Assembly (NCBI GenBank): GCA_029255685.2
Contig: CM055315.2
Span: forward strand, 76,599,681 to 76,663,680
Source of the DNA: Silene conica
Lineage: Eukaryota; Streptophyta; Magnoliopsida; Caryophyllales; Caryophyllaceae
Direction: 5' to 3'
DNA: 64,000 nucleotides
Of this stretch, positions 13,151-24,658 are shown piece by piece. A program made the position numbers and the translations under genes. The notes under the pieces are model-generated. The model worked only from the letters and a program-made list of their open reading frames with translations. It was not told the origin of the DNA and searched no databases. Every line of letters starts with the position of its first letter. Position 1 is the stretch's first letter.

Positions 13151-13605
13151 GGCTGCGTTTGGAAACACGGAATTGATTTCGTTTTGATGATTTCAATTGT
13201 AGAAATCAAAATGTTTGAATTCAATTCGAAATCCAATTCCAAAAGTTCGTTTGGGAAACTCGTGGAATTGGATTTGGAATTGGAATTGGGCGAGACGGAT
13301 ATTGGTCGAAGTGATCGAAATTTTTTTTTTTTGGGAAAAGAAAAATTTTCACGGAAAATATTCGCGATCGGAAAAAATGTCGAAAATTAAAATATTACGA
13401 TTAAATTTGGATATAAAAAAGACGTAAATAGTGAAGGAATTGAAATAACTAGTATATGGTAGGGATTTAAGAGGTTCAAATTTTAACTAGGATGGAATTG
13501 GTAAGGAATTGGGTCAATTCCAATTCCAAATTCTAGAGGTTTCTAAACACTTAAAATGTTTCAATTACGGAATGCAATTTCAATTCCAAGTTGCCAAACA
13601 TGCTC
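13151..13605. mobile_element. Tourist-like MITE (PIF/Harbinger)
   Basis: TIRs GGCTGCGTTTGG and, on the other strand, GAGCATGTTTGG. TAA target duplication at 13148-13150 and 13606-13608. 455 bp, with internal repeats of GGAATTGGAATT. Confidence 0.75.
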
Positions 13606-14109
13606 TAATAGGATTTTATTATTTAATTCTTTAAAAATGTAATTAAGAAGACCAAGACGGAGATCGGATTGCTCACTCCCACTACATCACCAAGAAGGAA
13701 CATCAAGACAATACAAGCTTCTAGGGTCCATTGTTGAACGGATTCCAAGTTGTATTTTTGTTCTTTTTGCTAGGATAGGTCACACTAGGACTTGTTTTAC
13801 TTTCGTTTTTATTTCCGTTTTGCTTTTCATTCACATGTTTTGCATCATTTTTCCGCCTAAACCAAACCACCTGAAATGCATGAAAATTGACTCATATAGT
13901 ATATATGCTAGTCTGTGTCGACATACAGATGTCACACGTTTTCCTTAAAGCCATCACCTTAGTTTATTCATTCTCGCATGCTAGATATTTGTTCACTTAA
14001 ATGAATTAAAATTAAAGATGATGGGATCTTCCTCTATAACCTAAAGTTGAGATTAGTCTTTTATAAGTCAAATTACTATGAATCCCTTCTTCGTCGCTAG
14101 GCATATAGG

Positions 14110-15105
14110 TGTGGGGAATAAAGCATGTATTCGCCCTAAAACGTGAAGGATTATAACGAATTTTACAATTGAGATTATTGTCATAAGATTAATAAAACAT
14201 GAAAAGGAATACAACCTTGGGTCCTTGCTTGAATAGGCCTAAGAACAGGAATTAAAGTAAATTCCCTCCTATAACTTGCACCCAAGACTTGAATGAGATG
14301 ATGCCGCGTGTGCTAGAAATACTCTCCAATTGCCTTGCAATATGGGGAGAGCTTTTGTGAGGTTTTAGATGTGAGATCTGAGTTTTGGGAAAATAATGTT
14401 CTCAAAACCCTAATTCTCAGAATTGTGAATTACCAGTATCTGACATAAGGAGAAGGACACTCCTTATGTAGCACCTAGGTCGGCCGGCCGAATGGGTATA
14501 GGGTAAGAGTGGGCTTTTCCACTCTTACCTTATTCCTTTGCATGATTCGACCCGATTTGCTAAAAATATAATTCGCGGGTTTTATTTTTATAAATCGCAT
14601 ACATGTTATCAGATATTAATGCAGTCGATGTATTAATAATGGTCTGATAAAATTACGATATTGTATAATTACCCAAATTAATATAACTGTTTATATTAAT
14701 ACGCGAATACAATATTTAATTAAATATAACCGTTTATATTTAATTTACGAATTAATCATGTAATCCGTATTAGCTAAAATTATTTAATCCGTATTAAATA
14801 ATAATCTCAACATCTTATTGACTAATTTAATAGTCAATACCTCTGACTAACTGTTTAGTCATATCCGGCATAAATGTGACTGTATTTTCATACCTTCACA
14901 TCTCTCAAACGTGTCCTATAGGTGTGACGTATAGGGACCAGTTGATCACCGCCATCCGTATGACAATAACGTCAAACTTATCTAGCAAGCCAACCGTTAT
15001 TGATAAACGTGGATCGACTGATAATAATAATGAAGTATGCCCTTGTGATCCTTTAAGAGATTTAGTAAGTCATTGTACTAACTGTCAAGGACACCAGCCC
15101 CAACA
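14110..15105 (-). repeat. R3 LTR, inverted relative of the R1 LTR
   Basis: Read on the minus strand it begins TGTTGGGGCTGG and ends TTCCCCACA, 996 bp. It aligns with the R1 LTR start, sharing TCTCTTAAAGGA, CGTTTATCAATAACGGTTGG and GACGTTATTGTCATAC. Just outside, ATCTCCCACTTGT (15106-15118) is the reverse complement of the R1 polypurine tract, so this is a 3' LTR in minus orientation. No partner LTR is found. Confidence 0.75.
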
Positions 15106-16310
15106 ATCTCCCACTTGTCCGTACAAGGGTATGTGCAATGACGTTATCACACTACATGTGGAGGACACAAGCTCCAACAAACTCCCACTTGTCCGTACAA
15201 GTGTAGGTGCGATAACCGATTCTCATATCCTTTTAAAATTTCTCCCACTCAATGTAAGACAATTTGCAAATCCGCATTCGCAAAGGTCGTATCTCACAAG
15301 CGATCTGTATCAAGAGTGGTTTCCCCGACTAGAGAGTAACTTAACTGATAAAACGAATCTGTATTCGAGCATGGCCATGCATTTCAGTTACTACTCCTCG
15401 AGTGGCCCTGAGAAATGATAAAATCCTGATAAGGGTTTGGATATTTCCCTCAACTCGAATCCTGCCGATGTTCGCGCAGCATGAAATAACCCAGAAAAAA
15501 TCCTCTTGGCCCCTGTTACGATGACCGTGGGAAAGAAACCAAAGTTACCCAAAATCTGCCTTAATCTCAAGAGACAGTTGAAAGTCAAAAGACTCGACTC
15601 TAAGTAGGGCTGTAAATGATCTGAGCCGGCTCGTAGAGCCCTCGGAATCAGCTCGGTCAAAGCTCGGCTCGAAATCGGTCAAAACTAATTCCAAGCCGAT
15701 TCTGAGTCGGGGTGGACCAAATCCGAGCCGATTCCGAGCTTAGTAGAGCTCGAAATCGGAAGTTCGGTTAGGCTCGTTTTATCTATTATTTTTAGTTATT
15801 TTGTCATTTTTTAATTTTTTTTGTTCCTAATAAAAATGTCATTTTAACATTTATAATCATATGTTTCTTATATACGATAAGTATTTTATATTTGCATTTG
15901 AATTAAAGTATATTTATTTTTATTTTGACTTACAAGTCCGAGAAAGTAAAGAAAAAAATTATTTAACCGAGCTCGAATAGAGCTCGAGTTGAGCTCGAGC
16001 CTAATCTGAGCTGATTCAGAGCTTTGATTTTTTAAGCTCGGATAATTCCGAGCCGATTCCGAGCTCAAGCTCAAGCTTCTGAGCCGATTCCAAGCCCACC
16101 CGTGCTCGAACTCAAATCGGCTCGGTTACACCCCTAACTCTAAGGAACACTATGGAGGTCCTATCCACGACCTGGCACCCAATGTTATAAAACATTTAGG
16201 ACTCCATAACGTTGTCACGGGGTGTCCTACGAGATATCCTTATAACTCGCCACAAAAGTGAACTGAATTACATTATATTTGGTTTAGTCTGTAATCGCCT
16301 ACACGAGCTG
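15106..16310 (-). mobile_element. R3 internal 3' region, truncated, inverted to the R1 3' region
   Basis: This stretch is the mirror of R1 16420-16925. For example, CGATCTGTATCAAGAGTGG here matches CCACTCTTGATACAGATCG there, and CCTATCCACGACC matches GGTCGTGGATAGG-type text on the right arm. It has no PBS or second LTR, so R3 is truncated. A hAT MITE lies at 15605-16136. A 180-codon reading frame at 14876-15418 is only LTR and repeat sequence. Confidence 0.65.
15605..16136. mobile_element. hAT-type MITE with perfect 8-bp target duplication
   Basis: Ends TAGGGCTGTAA and TTACACCCCTA form TIRs. ACTCTAAG at 15597-15604 is repeated at 16137-16144, the 8-bp duplication expected for hAT. The 532-bp interior is packed with GAGCTCG and GAGCCGATTC variants. 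Confidence 0.88.
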
Positions 16311-16925
16311 ATAACTCTGGCAATTATTTTGTGACGTCGATTGATGGTGGGTTCAATAAACCATAAGTCAAACCGTTGACTGATCGATCACAGATACGAG
16401 ATTATAACGATAACTCGTAGGACAATTTTCGTGACGACGCAATGGAGTCCTAAATGTTATTGAACATTCGGTGCTGGGTCGTGGATAGGACGTTCATCGT
16501 GTTCCTTGAGTCGATTCTTTTGACTGTCGACTGTTTCTTGAGATAAAGGGCAGTTTTGGGTGACTTTGATTTCTTTCTCACTAGCTGACCGTAACTGGGG
16601 CTAAGCAGATTTTTTTTGGGTCATTTCATACTGTGCTTACATCTGCAAGATTCGAGTTGAAGGAAATATCCACCCCTCATCAGGTTTTAATATTTCTCAG
16701 GGCCACTCGAGGAGTAGTAACTGAAATGCTTGGCCAAGCTCGAATAATGATTCGTTATCAGTTGAGTTACTCTTTAGTCGGGAAAACCACTCTTGATACA
16801 GATCGCTTGTAAAATACGACCTTTGTGAATACAGATTTGCAAATTGTTTTACATTGAGTGGGAGAAATTTAATTGGATATGAGAATCGGTTATCGCACAT
16901 ACACTTGTACGGACAAGTGGGAGAT
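16311..16925 (+). other. R1 internal 3' region and polypurine tract
   Basis: Non-coding. Its right half is inverted-repeat partner to R3. It ends in the purine-rich ACAAGTGGGAGAT immediately before the 3' LTR. Confidence 0.6.
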
Positions 16926-17065
16926 TGTTGGAGCTAGTGTCCTCAACAGTTAGTGCGACAACACGTATAAATCTCTTAAAGGAACGGTTGGCTTGCTAGA
17001 AAGTTTGACGTTATTGTCATACAGATGGCGGTAATCAACTGATCCCTAAGAGTCACACGTAAAGG
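16926..17065 (+). repeat. R1 3' LTR, left piece
   Basis: Matches the R1 5' LTR from TGTTGGAGCTAG to CACACGTAAAGG, apart from an internal ~53-bp gap. The match then stops at R2. Confidence 0.85.
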
Positions 17066-17513
17066 TTGTTTAAGCGTATGAGAAAAACCTCCCCAAACCA
17101 GCGTAAGTTGGGAGGTTTTGGTGGCTAGCAGTGCCACTTAAGTACCAAAGAATGGTTGCACGGTTCCCGAGGGAGAAACGAATTATCTGTGACGGACAGG
17201 CAGGTCGACCGACCCAGAGAATAGGTCGACCGACCTTCCTGCAGAATGCAGGAATTTAGCGAAACTGCGACTATGTCGACCGACTGGTGTATCTGGTCGG
17301 TCGACCCTCTGCGTCCCAGCGGTCTTCGTTTTCTTCGTAGAACCTGAAAAAGCAAGAAAAAAATATGCGCCCGCAAATGCGCGAGATTCCAGAAACAAGT
17401 CTAAAGTTTTAACTACGCAAGCATAAAGTTCTAAAACTACGAGCAAACCAAATTAAAAAAAGTCTCACACAACAATAAAAATAAATTGTCTTTAAAACTG
17501 GAAATTGAAACAA

Positions 17514-18516
17514 CTATCCGCTAAAGATGCGGAAAATATCCGACCACGGCTTTTGACGATACGCCGTAGTCTCCACGGTGTTTGCTTGAGTAGCAAAACA
17601 CATCTTCTTTCCGCCGTCGCAAAGCATATGCGACGGTCTCTCCTCTTGAGCCTGCCTCCTCTTTTTCTTTTCTTCCCGATCCACGACGTCCGGGTCTTCA
17701 TCTTCTTTATAGCTTAGACATCCCATTCCGCCTCTCTGGACTATGACTTCCTTCACTTTGGGTTTCCCCAAACCAATTCCTGCATTAGCCACAATAGAAG
17801 TGTCCTCCATATTGCTCCCAATCTGGGGCGGAGGTGTAAAAACAGATACAGGAATAGGTAATAAAGTAGGAGAAGTAGTGATGACCTCATACTTCTTTTC
17901 AGAAGTGATAGCATTACATGTGATGGGGGTCATAGCATCCTTTTTCCTATAAGATAGGCCATATATAATAGAATGCTTTCCTACTTTGAAGGTCAAAGTC
18001 CCAGTGCCTACATCTATAATGGCACCTGCAGTGTGGAGGAAAGGTCTTCCTAGAATTATAGGTATATGGGCATCCTCTGGGATGTCCAAAACTACGAAGT
18101 CAACTGGGAAGAAAAACCTGTCAATGCGCACAGGGATGTTTTCCAACACCCCTATAGGTTCCATAGATGTTCGATCTGCCATCTGGACTATCATACTGGT
18201 CACTGCAAATTCGGTCATTCCTAATTTTAAGGCAACGCTTAGGGGCATGACACTTATACTGGCACCTAAGTCGCATAAAGCCTTCTTAACTGGGAAAGTT
18301 CCTATATTACAGGGGACAAAAACTACCAGGGTCCTCTAATTTGTGAGGGGTAATGACATGCGATAAAAAACTAGATGACTCTTCAGTGAGGGCCACCGAC
18401 TCAACCTTTTCTAGAGACCTCTTTCTTGACAAAAGCTGTCTCATAAATTTAAGATAGGAAGGAACTTGTTGGACCAATTCTAGAAATGGGACCTGAACAT
18501 TTAATGAACGAATCAC
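17514..18516 (-). pseudogene. R2 retropepsin-like protease region, frameshifted
   Basis: The upstream frame (18516-18307) encodes KFMRQLLSRKRSLE and ends EDPGSFCPL-stop. One base out of frame, the text continues FVPCNIGTFPVKKALCDLGASISVMPLSVA. The change is an extra T in a T run near 18310-18315. DLGAS is the retroelement aspartic-protease active site, and IILGRPFLHTAGAIIDV downstream is the second conserved block. The later segment has KKKRRQAQEERPSHM and ends before any RT. The 1-nt shift separates gag from protease, so this copy is presumably inactive unless frameshifting occurs. Confidence 0.8.
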
Positions 18517-18786
18517 ATCCTTAAATTTGTCAAAAGATACCCGATCCTTCGAAGGTATAAGTCTTTCTGGGAAAGGAGCGGCTGAAGACTCAGTATTCGC
18601 AGCCCTCTTTAGAAACCTAGGGGTCTTATCACCCCTGAAAAGAAAATCCCTTAACTTATTCGGTAATTCGGGACGAAAAGGAGCCTCTGGCTCTACCTCG
18701 GCGGTCGGTCGACCATCTTCTTCGGTCGGTCGACCGCTCTCCTGTTCAGCGAAAATTTCCGGATTCTGCTCTGTGGTCGGTCGACC
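18517..18786 (-). pseudogene. R2 gag-pro linker, left of S1
   Basis: The minus-strand frame continues the gag-pro reading between S1 and the protease. It includes ESGRPTEEDGRPTAEVEPEAPFRP and later FDKFKDVIRSLNVQVPFLELV. The repeated GRPT units are encoded by the palindromic GGTCGGTCGACC-type DNA. Confidence 0.65.
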
Positions 18787-21383
18787 TGTAACACCCCCAT
18801 TTACCTAGGAGCCTGAACTACGACTTCCAGGGTAAATAAGACTGTTACCATCCTGGTTAGACCAGGGTAGTAGATATACATAGTGAAAGAAGCGCAAAAC
18901 TTTAAAGATAAATAGTTAAACCGAGCTATTACAAAAACTTAGTCCAAACTTCCAACAACTGAATTAAAACAAATGTTCTACTACAACAACGAGACTAAGT
19001 GATCTAGCAGCTAGGTAGGTCCAGTCCAAGTCTCTCTTCCATGCCCAGTTCTAGTCCCGCTGTCTCTGACCTGAAAGATCTACTCCCCATTCCGGATCAT
19101 CGTAGGTGAACACGAATACACTGTCAACCTCGCGGTTGAGTAGGATAACACAATAATATTCAAGTAAACAAACAGTATATGCAATTAACTATGCCATGCT
19201 CGAGCTCAATCTCATTCTCATTCTCATTCTCATTCTCAAACCCGTGTCTCCCAGCCATACCGAACCTCCCGGCAGACTATACTCGGCCGTCGCCGAACAC
19301 CAGCATAACAACTGAGGTCACCAGGTCTAGCCCTGCAGAGCTAGCCTGGGCCCAATAATATCTCATCATCATCTCAATCTGTAACCGTACTCGTGCCATG
19401 CTTATGAATGCAATAATAATGAAGAACCAATAATGTATATGCATCTCATGAATAATCATACTTGCATCCATAGCATCCAATTCACATATAAACATAACAC
19501 AATACAAAAGTAGTTCCAGTGTAACCTACCTGTAAAGCAAGTCTGCAATGAAATCACCCTCTAGAAGTATCCCACCTCGAATTCCGTTCCTATATTTATT
19601 ACTTAATATTAAACTCTACTCGTATAATTAAACGCTACTAAATATACTTAGACATGTTCCAAACTAATTTATTTATAACGCACGGTGAATCTATCCACAT
19701 AAAAGCTTGCCCGTAGAATACAATTATCATAGTCAATTTTAACTTACTACAAATAGAATTACTATTTTTGGACTTACTAAAAATAGCATACGAACACTTA
19801 CTCAATTATCACAATATCGTTAACAAATAATAACAACAACTCTTATCTCTTAATATCCCGTTTCATTAGTAGTTATACTATCGAATTAAGACATTACAAG
19901 CATGATAATAATAATAATAAAGCAACCAACGATATAAGGAAAATATATATTAATTATGTTAACATAGTTATAATTGTAGTATTGGCCATAATTAACATGA
20001 CTAATATTATTACCATTCCCCATTTAACTTAATTAGCCATGATTAGAAGAAAAAGAAAAGGAATAAAAATAAGCAAACTAACCCTAACAAAATCTGAAAC
20101 GTAACACAACAGCCCCCAACAGCCAGACCTGACCGCGACCACCCCCTGTTCCCACCAGCTGCTGCACCACCCTCGACGCCTGACCTCCCCACTGGCGCCA
20201 CCAGGCTCGCCTCTGAGCCACGGTGGTTCCAGTGGAGGAGCCATCCGCCGTCGACTAACACCATGAGCAGCAGACTGTCGCGTCAAACACCCCTGGCCAC
20301 AACCCGACTCAGATATCCGCGCTACTGCTTACCCAACGAATCACACTATAAACCACCGTGACAACCACTGACTTCACCTCTGGCGCCACCAGGCTCATCT
20401 CTGAGCCACGGCGGTTCCAGGGACGAAGTCAGTGGCCGCCGACTTCTACCACCGTCACCAAGCAACCGCAACCAAAACCCCTGACCACTCGACCTGTACC
20501 CAGAAACCCAGATTATCCCCTGACTGACTGAACTTCAACCACCTCACCACCGCCGTGAGACCCCACGACTGGCCATCAACACCAACTATAGACACTCCAC
20601 CCTACGGTCATGGTACATGCACCAAAATCCATAAAACTCACTGACACTAACGAGATCGAAAACACATACCAAAACACCCTCCCGCAGACTCTGTTTTGAT
20701 AAAACCCAAAGAACAGTCCAACCCAGAAACGAGACGCCCTCTAAGACGACTGAAAAACATAAAAGACGAGTCCTTGATGATCAAAGCGTGAAGAATACAT
20801 AACAAAGATTACCAAATAACAAAGATACGTGATTAATATCATTTGATGCGATCACAAATCAAACCCAAACATCAAGCAGAAACACGAAAAACAGAGAAAC
20901 GAAAGAGTATGGTGGTCATACCTTCTTGCCCTAGCCAACGACCACCCAAAAGACCCTAGAACCACCGTGGAAAACGCTCCTTCTTAAACTCAGTAGTGAC
21001 GGCAGGAGTTGTGGTGCGTGAGTGAGTGTAGTTAGGTCAGAAGGAAGCCTCTTAGGGGTGTTTATATAAGGCGGCTGGAAGGGTTTTCTACAAATTCTGT
21101 TTTGAAAAGTTTGTGTCGTGTGTGGGCTTGTGTTTGCACGCAAACCTAGGCCTGATTACCCGGTTACCCATGCATGGTTCAGGCCTTTCACGCACCCCAA
21201 GGTTCAAATAACATGAGTCCACTCCGGTTTTGATAAAAATCCCCACACACGACTCAATTACGAACGCATAACATACCTCGTTCGCTAAAATTAAGTTCGC
21301 TTTTATTATAACCCATCGTCATCGACATCCAATAAAATCAATACAAAAATATAAAATGAAACACAAAAATACGGAGTATTACA
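18787..21383. mobile_element. S1: gypsy-type solo LTR inside R2 gag-pro
   Basis: TGTAACACCCCC at the left end and GTATTACA at the right end, flanked by the perfect 5-bp duplication CGACC (18782-18786 and 21384-21388). 2597 bp with no PBS or gag/pol. It includes a TCTCAT microsatellite (about 19209-19238) and two CCACGGYGGTTCCAG-type repeats (about 20218 and 20406). Ends of this style are typical of large chromovirus LTRs, but the lineage was not tested. Confidence 0.85.
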
Positions 21384-21388
21384 CGACC

Positions 21389-23000
21389 TATATCTTCGGT
21401 CGGTCGACCGCTCTCGCTGCTACTCGGCTGTTTTTCTTTCTCGACCCCTACTTTAGCTCCACTTCGTAGGGATATGACGTTTAGAGTCTCTTTTTTCTGG
21501 TCCGTTTTGGTCGGAAGTTGACCCGGAGCCCTAGTATCATTCTTGCCCGTGATTTGAGCAATCTGAGACTCTAACATCTTCATCCCTGCCTCTCTAGCCT
21601 GTGACTCCTTCTGGACCAACCCAATAAGATTTTGGATAAGAGTGTCTGTGTTGGGTGGTGGATTAGAAGGTGGTTGAGGGTTGAAGGGTGGTTTTTGAAA
21701 ACCTTGCTTATGTGGGGGGATATATGTGGAATTTTGCTGAGGTTGCATATGTTGTGGGTTAAGAACATTCTGGCTTGTCCACCTCAGGTTGGGATGGACA
21801 TTATTATTATTCGGGTCATAGAAATTGTTCCCACGATAATGTTGAAAAGCGGCACATGTTTCATTGGATGAAGTACAGAATTTTGACACGTGCCCTTCTC
21901 CACCGCACCTCTCACAAGCAAAGGGTCCGTCTTGAACGGCGTTCACCTGATAAATACCGCCCTTGCTTCCACTTCCTAGATCAAATTTTCCTCCAGCCTC
22001 TAATTTTTCTAATTTGGCCGTCAAGGCCTCGATTGCTGATAGGTTGTATTCAGATTTCCTTTGATTTCCTCTGGAAGTACCATGCTCAGCACGGTGTACA
22101 ACAACATCTTCTATCAATTTGAGACCCTTAGTCTCTCCTGAATTATCTTGGAATCTCCCATTAGCTGCAGCATCTAAATAGGCCCTGTTGTCATCATAGA
22201 GGCCATTGTAGAACTGGTTGCAAAGAAACCATTGTTCGAATCCGTAATGTGGTATGGATCGAACAAGTCTCTTGAACCTGTCCCACGCCTCACTAAAATC
22301 CTCATTGGGGCCTTGCTTGAAATTTGTAATCTGCGCTCTTAAAGCATTAGTCTTTGATGCAGAATAGTATTTCCTGTAGAATGCTAAGGCTAAGGTATTC
22401 CAATCTGTGACTCCCGCAGACTCCCGCAGCAGTGCGGTCTAAATCTCTGTACCACTCTCTCGCAGCGTCCCTAAGAGAGAAGATAAACATGGTCTGCTTA
22501 ATCTGATCCTGCGTCACTCCTTCTGGGGGTGCAATAGAGCATATGTAATCTGTGAAGATTTCAATATGCTTTGCAGCATCCTCATTGGCCGAGCCTCCAA
22601 ATTGGTTTCTTTCAACCATAGTAATGTAGGCAGGCTTGGCCTCGAATGGCTTCCCAGTACCTGCAGGTAAAGTGAACCCTTTGTATAGGTCCTTTGCCTG
22701 AGGCATGGAGTGACTGACAATAGTAGCTTCTTCTGTCATGTTTTCTTCTTCTTTCGGAAAAACTGGAAAGTAGGTAAAAGGCGGTGTTCTTGGTGAAGGT
22801 GGATTGTTGGGTGAATTTGTTTGTGAAGGTGGTGTTTTTGGTGAAGATGGCAAAGATGGTTGTTCGAATAAGTCTTCTTGAAATAAGGAAGACGGTGAAC
22901 CTCCTTCCTGATTTGCTAGAAGTTGCTTTCTCCTTTCTCTAAGAGTCCTCTCAAGCTCGTGGTCCAGTGGTAGGAGTTCTCCTTGAACTGACCTGCGCAT
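21389..23000 (-). pseudogene. R2 gag (retrotrans_gag), frameshifted by a 10-bp tandem duplication
   Basis: Gag forms the retrotransposon particle. The first part (23000-22430) reads MRRSVQGELLPLDHELERTLRERRKQLL and reaches REWYRDLDRTAAGV. A tandem 10-bp duplication (TGCGGGAGTC twice, about 22413-22432) shifts the frame. Without it the text continues TDWNTLALAFYRKYYSASKTNALRAQI, then FEQWFLCNQFYNGL and LIEDVVVHRAEHG. A zinc knuckle CERCGGEGHVSKFC (CX2CX4HX4C) lies near 21905-21945. The frame runs into S1 within SGRPTEDIGR, and the CGACC duplication falls there. Confidence 0.8.
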
Positions 23001-23122
23001 AAGATGGAAACTACAAGAAAATGGTGAGAAGGTTTAAGGAACAAAAAGTTCCTTAAACAAAGAGAAACAAAAACAAAAACAATAAACACTGGCGTCACCT
23101 CCCCGGCAACGGCGCCAAAATT

Positions 23123-24658
23123 TGATGCCCGTCGTTGAGGGTATCAAAGATAAAATTTATAATTCCTAACTTTAACAATAGATAGTGAAAGTCAGGGTCG
23201 AACCACAGAGAGGTGGGGAATGTTTATTGTTTGGTGTTAATGTTTAAAGGTAACAAATTTGGGGGTTTTGATTGTTGATTACTAAGTCTAAGCAAAGAAT
23301 TAAAATAAAACAAGAAATAAAGATGAGAATAAAATATAAAAGGGATGCTAGGATGTTTGGGGTAATAAATAGCTAAGGTAATATAAATCCTAAGGTCAAC
23401 ATGTATTGCAGTCGCGTAAGGGGTGTAACATAACTTTTTAGGTCTATGCTACCTAATAGCTCCTTTCGGCCTATGCTATTAGTTCCTAGGTCTCACAATT
23501 ATTGGGTGTCAACAATAAGGGTGATTCCTAAATCTTAGGTCACATACCTTTCAGTCTTAAGTAACCTAGCCGTCTTAAGGTGTAAACCAATGCCCTTCCC
23601 GTATCTCTCAATCTTGGGTAGGTCATTACTAACGTCCTACAAGTCTCCTTTCAGTCTCATTGTAGGATATTATAGTCAACAAGGAAAGACGAAACAAGAT
23701 ACATACGCGGGTGGTCGACCGACCAGCTATTCCAGTCGGCCGACCACAGGCTCGGTCGACCGACCCACTATTTGAGTCGGCCGACCGCGGCTCTGCTACA
23801 AGTCGGTCTCGGAATTTCTACTACCTACGCATATTCATCCCCTACATCCTAACATATGAAATTTAGCTACTCATGGTTATTAAGACGATTATAAAAACGG
23901 GAATAAACATGGTAAACATAGTAAATAATCTAAACATGCGAGATTCAATAAAGCTTGAGATTCTGACTTAAACGAATGTAATAATAATAAGAACAATAAT
24001 AAAGCTAGATTAAAAGAGTAATTACCACAGTCGGAATTAGGGCAGAAAGGGACAAACTTTATTGAATGCTTGGGAATTATTGAAAGATTACAAAACTAAA
24101 GCTGAAATAAAACTAGATGAATATGGATGTGTATTGATAATAGCTAGATACTAAACCCTAATCAAGAGATTAGTTTATATAGGGCCAAAGATTAGAGTTT
24201 CCTAAAAGACTTCTACTTCTAATTTATTTCCGAAACTGTTCCTGGGCTTCGCTGAGGTCGGTCGACCACTTTGGTGGGTCGGTCGACCTCTTTCACGGGC
24301 TTAGTTGAATTCTGGGCCTTTCTTCAAAATTCGGACTTTATAGAAATTAGGCCTGGTCGGCCGACCCGTTTAGTTGGTCGGTCGACCGCTTCCGCAAGGA
24401 TTTCTTCGGTTTTCTTCTCGCTTTGACTTTTGGTACTTAAATAAAGACTCCAGTTGACTTTCCATTGTTCCTTAATTATGCAAAAGACTCGAGGACATGA
24501 ATTTGGTGCTAAATCGTCTCTTTTCCGCATAAATCTGCAAAAGTGCATAAAAAAACGAAAGTACACGATTGTTGGGAAATGAAGGCTAAAACATAGTAAA
24601 TGAGCGACCAAATGCGTGTAAAAATAGATGAAAAACATCATAAAATAGACACGCATCA
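23123..24658 (-). repeat. R2 5' LTR
   Basis: 1536 bp, TGATGCGTG...GGGCATCA on the minus strand. It carries four pairs of near-palindromic GGTCGGTCGACC/GGTCGGCCGACC boxes (about 23706, 23750, 24255, 24350). Right after it (23101-23122) lies the PBS context GGCGCCGTTGCCGGGGA. Confidence 0.85.

Larger units (their letters stand above)
11385..14109. other. R1 internal region, non-coding
   Basis: Begins with the primer-binding site TGGTATCAGAGCC at 11387. No ORF above 70 codons is credible. 12240-12680 is rich in variants of GCGTTT and CGCTTT. It contains the MITEs at 11881-12223 and 13151-13605. 13606-14109 shows nothing recognisable. Confidence 0.6.
17066..24658 (-). mobile_element. R2: Athila/Tat-like gypsy retrotransposon (gag-pro, 3' side deleted)
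   Basis: On the minus strand the 5' LTR is 24658-23123 (TGATGCGTG...GGGCATCA). It is followed by AATTTTGGCGCCGTTGCC, the primer-site context typical of Athila/Tat elements. Gag is at 23000-21389 and protease at 18516-17514. No reverse transcriptase, integrase or second LTR is present, and about 147 bp of the host R1 LTR is missing at the left junction. A deletion therefore probably removed pol, the 3' LTR and part of R1. 17066-17513 carries only short ORFs plus paired GGTCGGTCGACC-type palindromes. Confidence 0.8.

Noticed and set aside
14876-15418. 180-codon plus-strand frame rich in S and T
   Set aside because: Runs through R3 LTR, polypurine tract and internal repeat in the antisense direction. 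No protein family.
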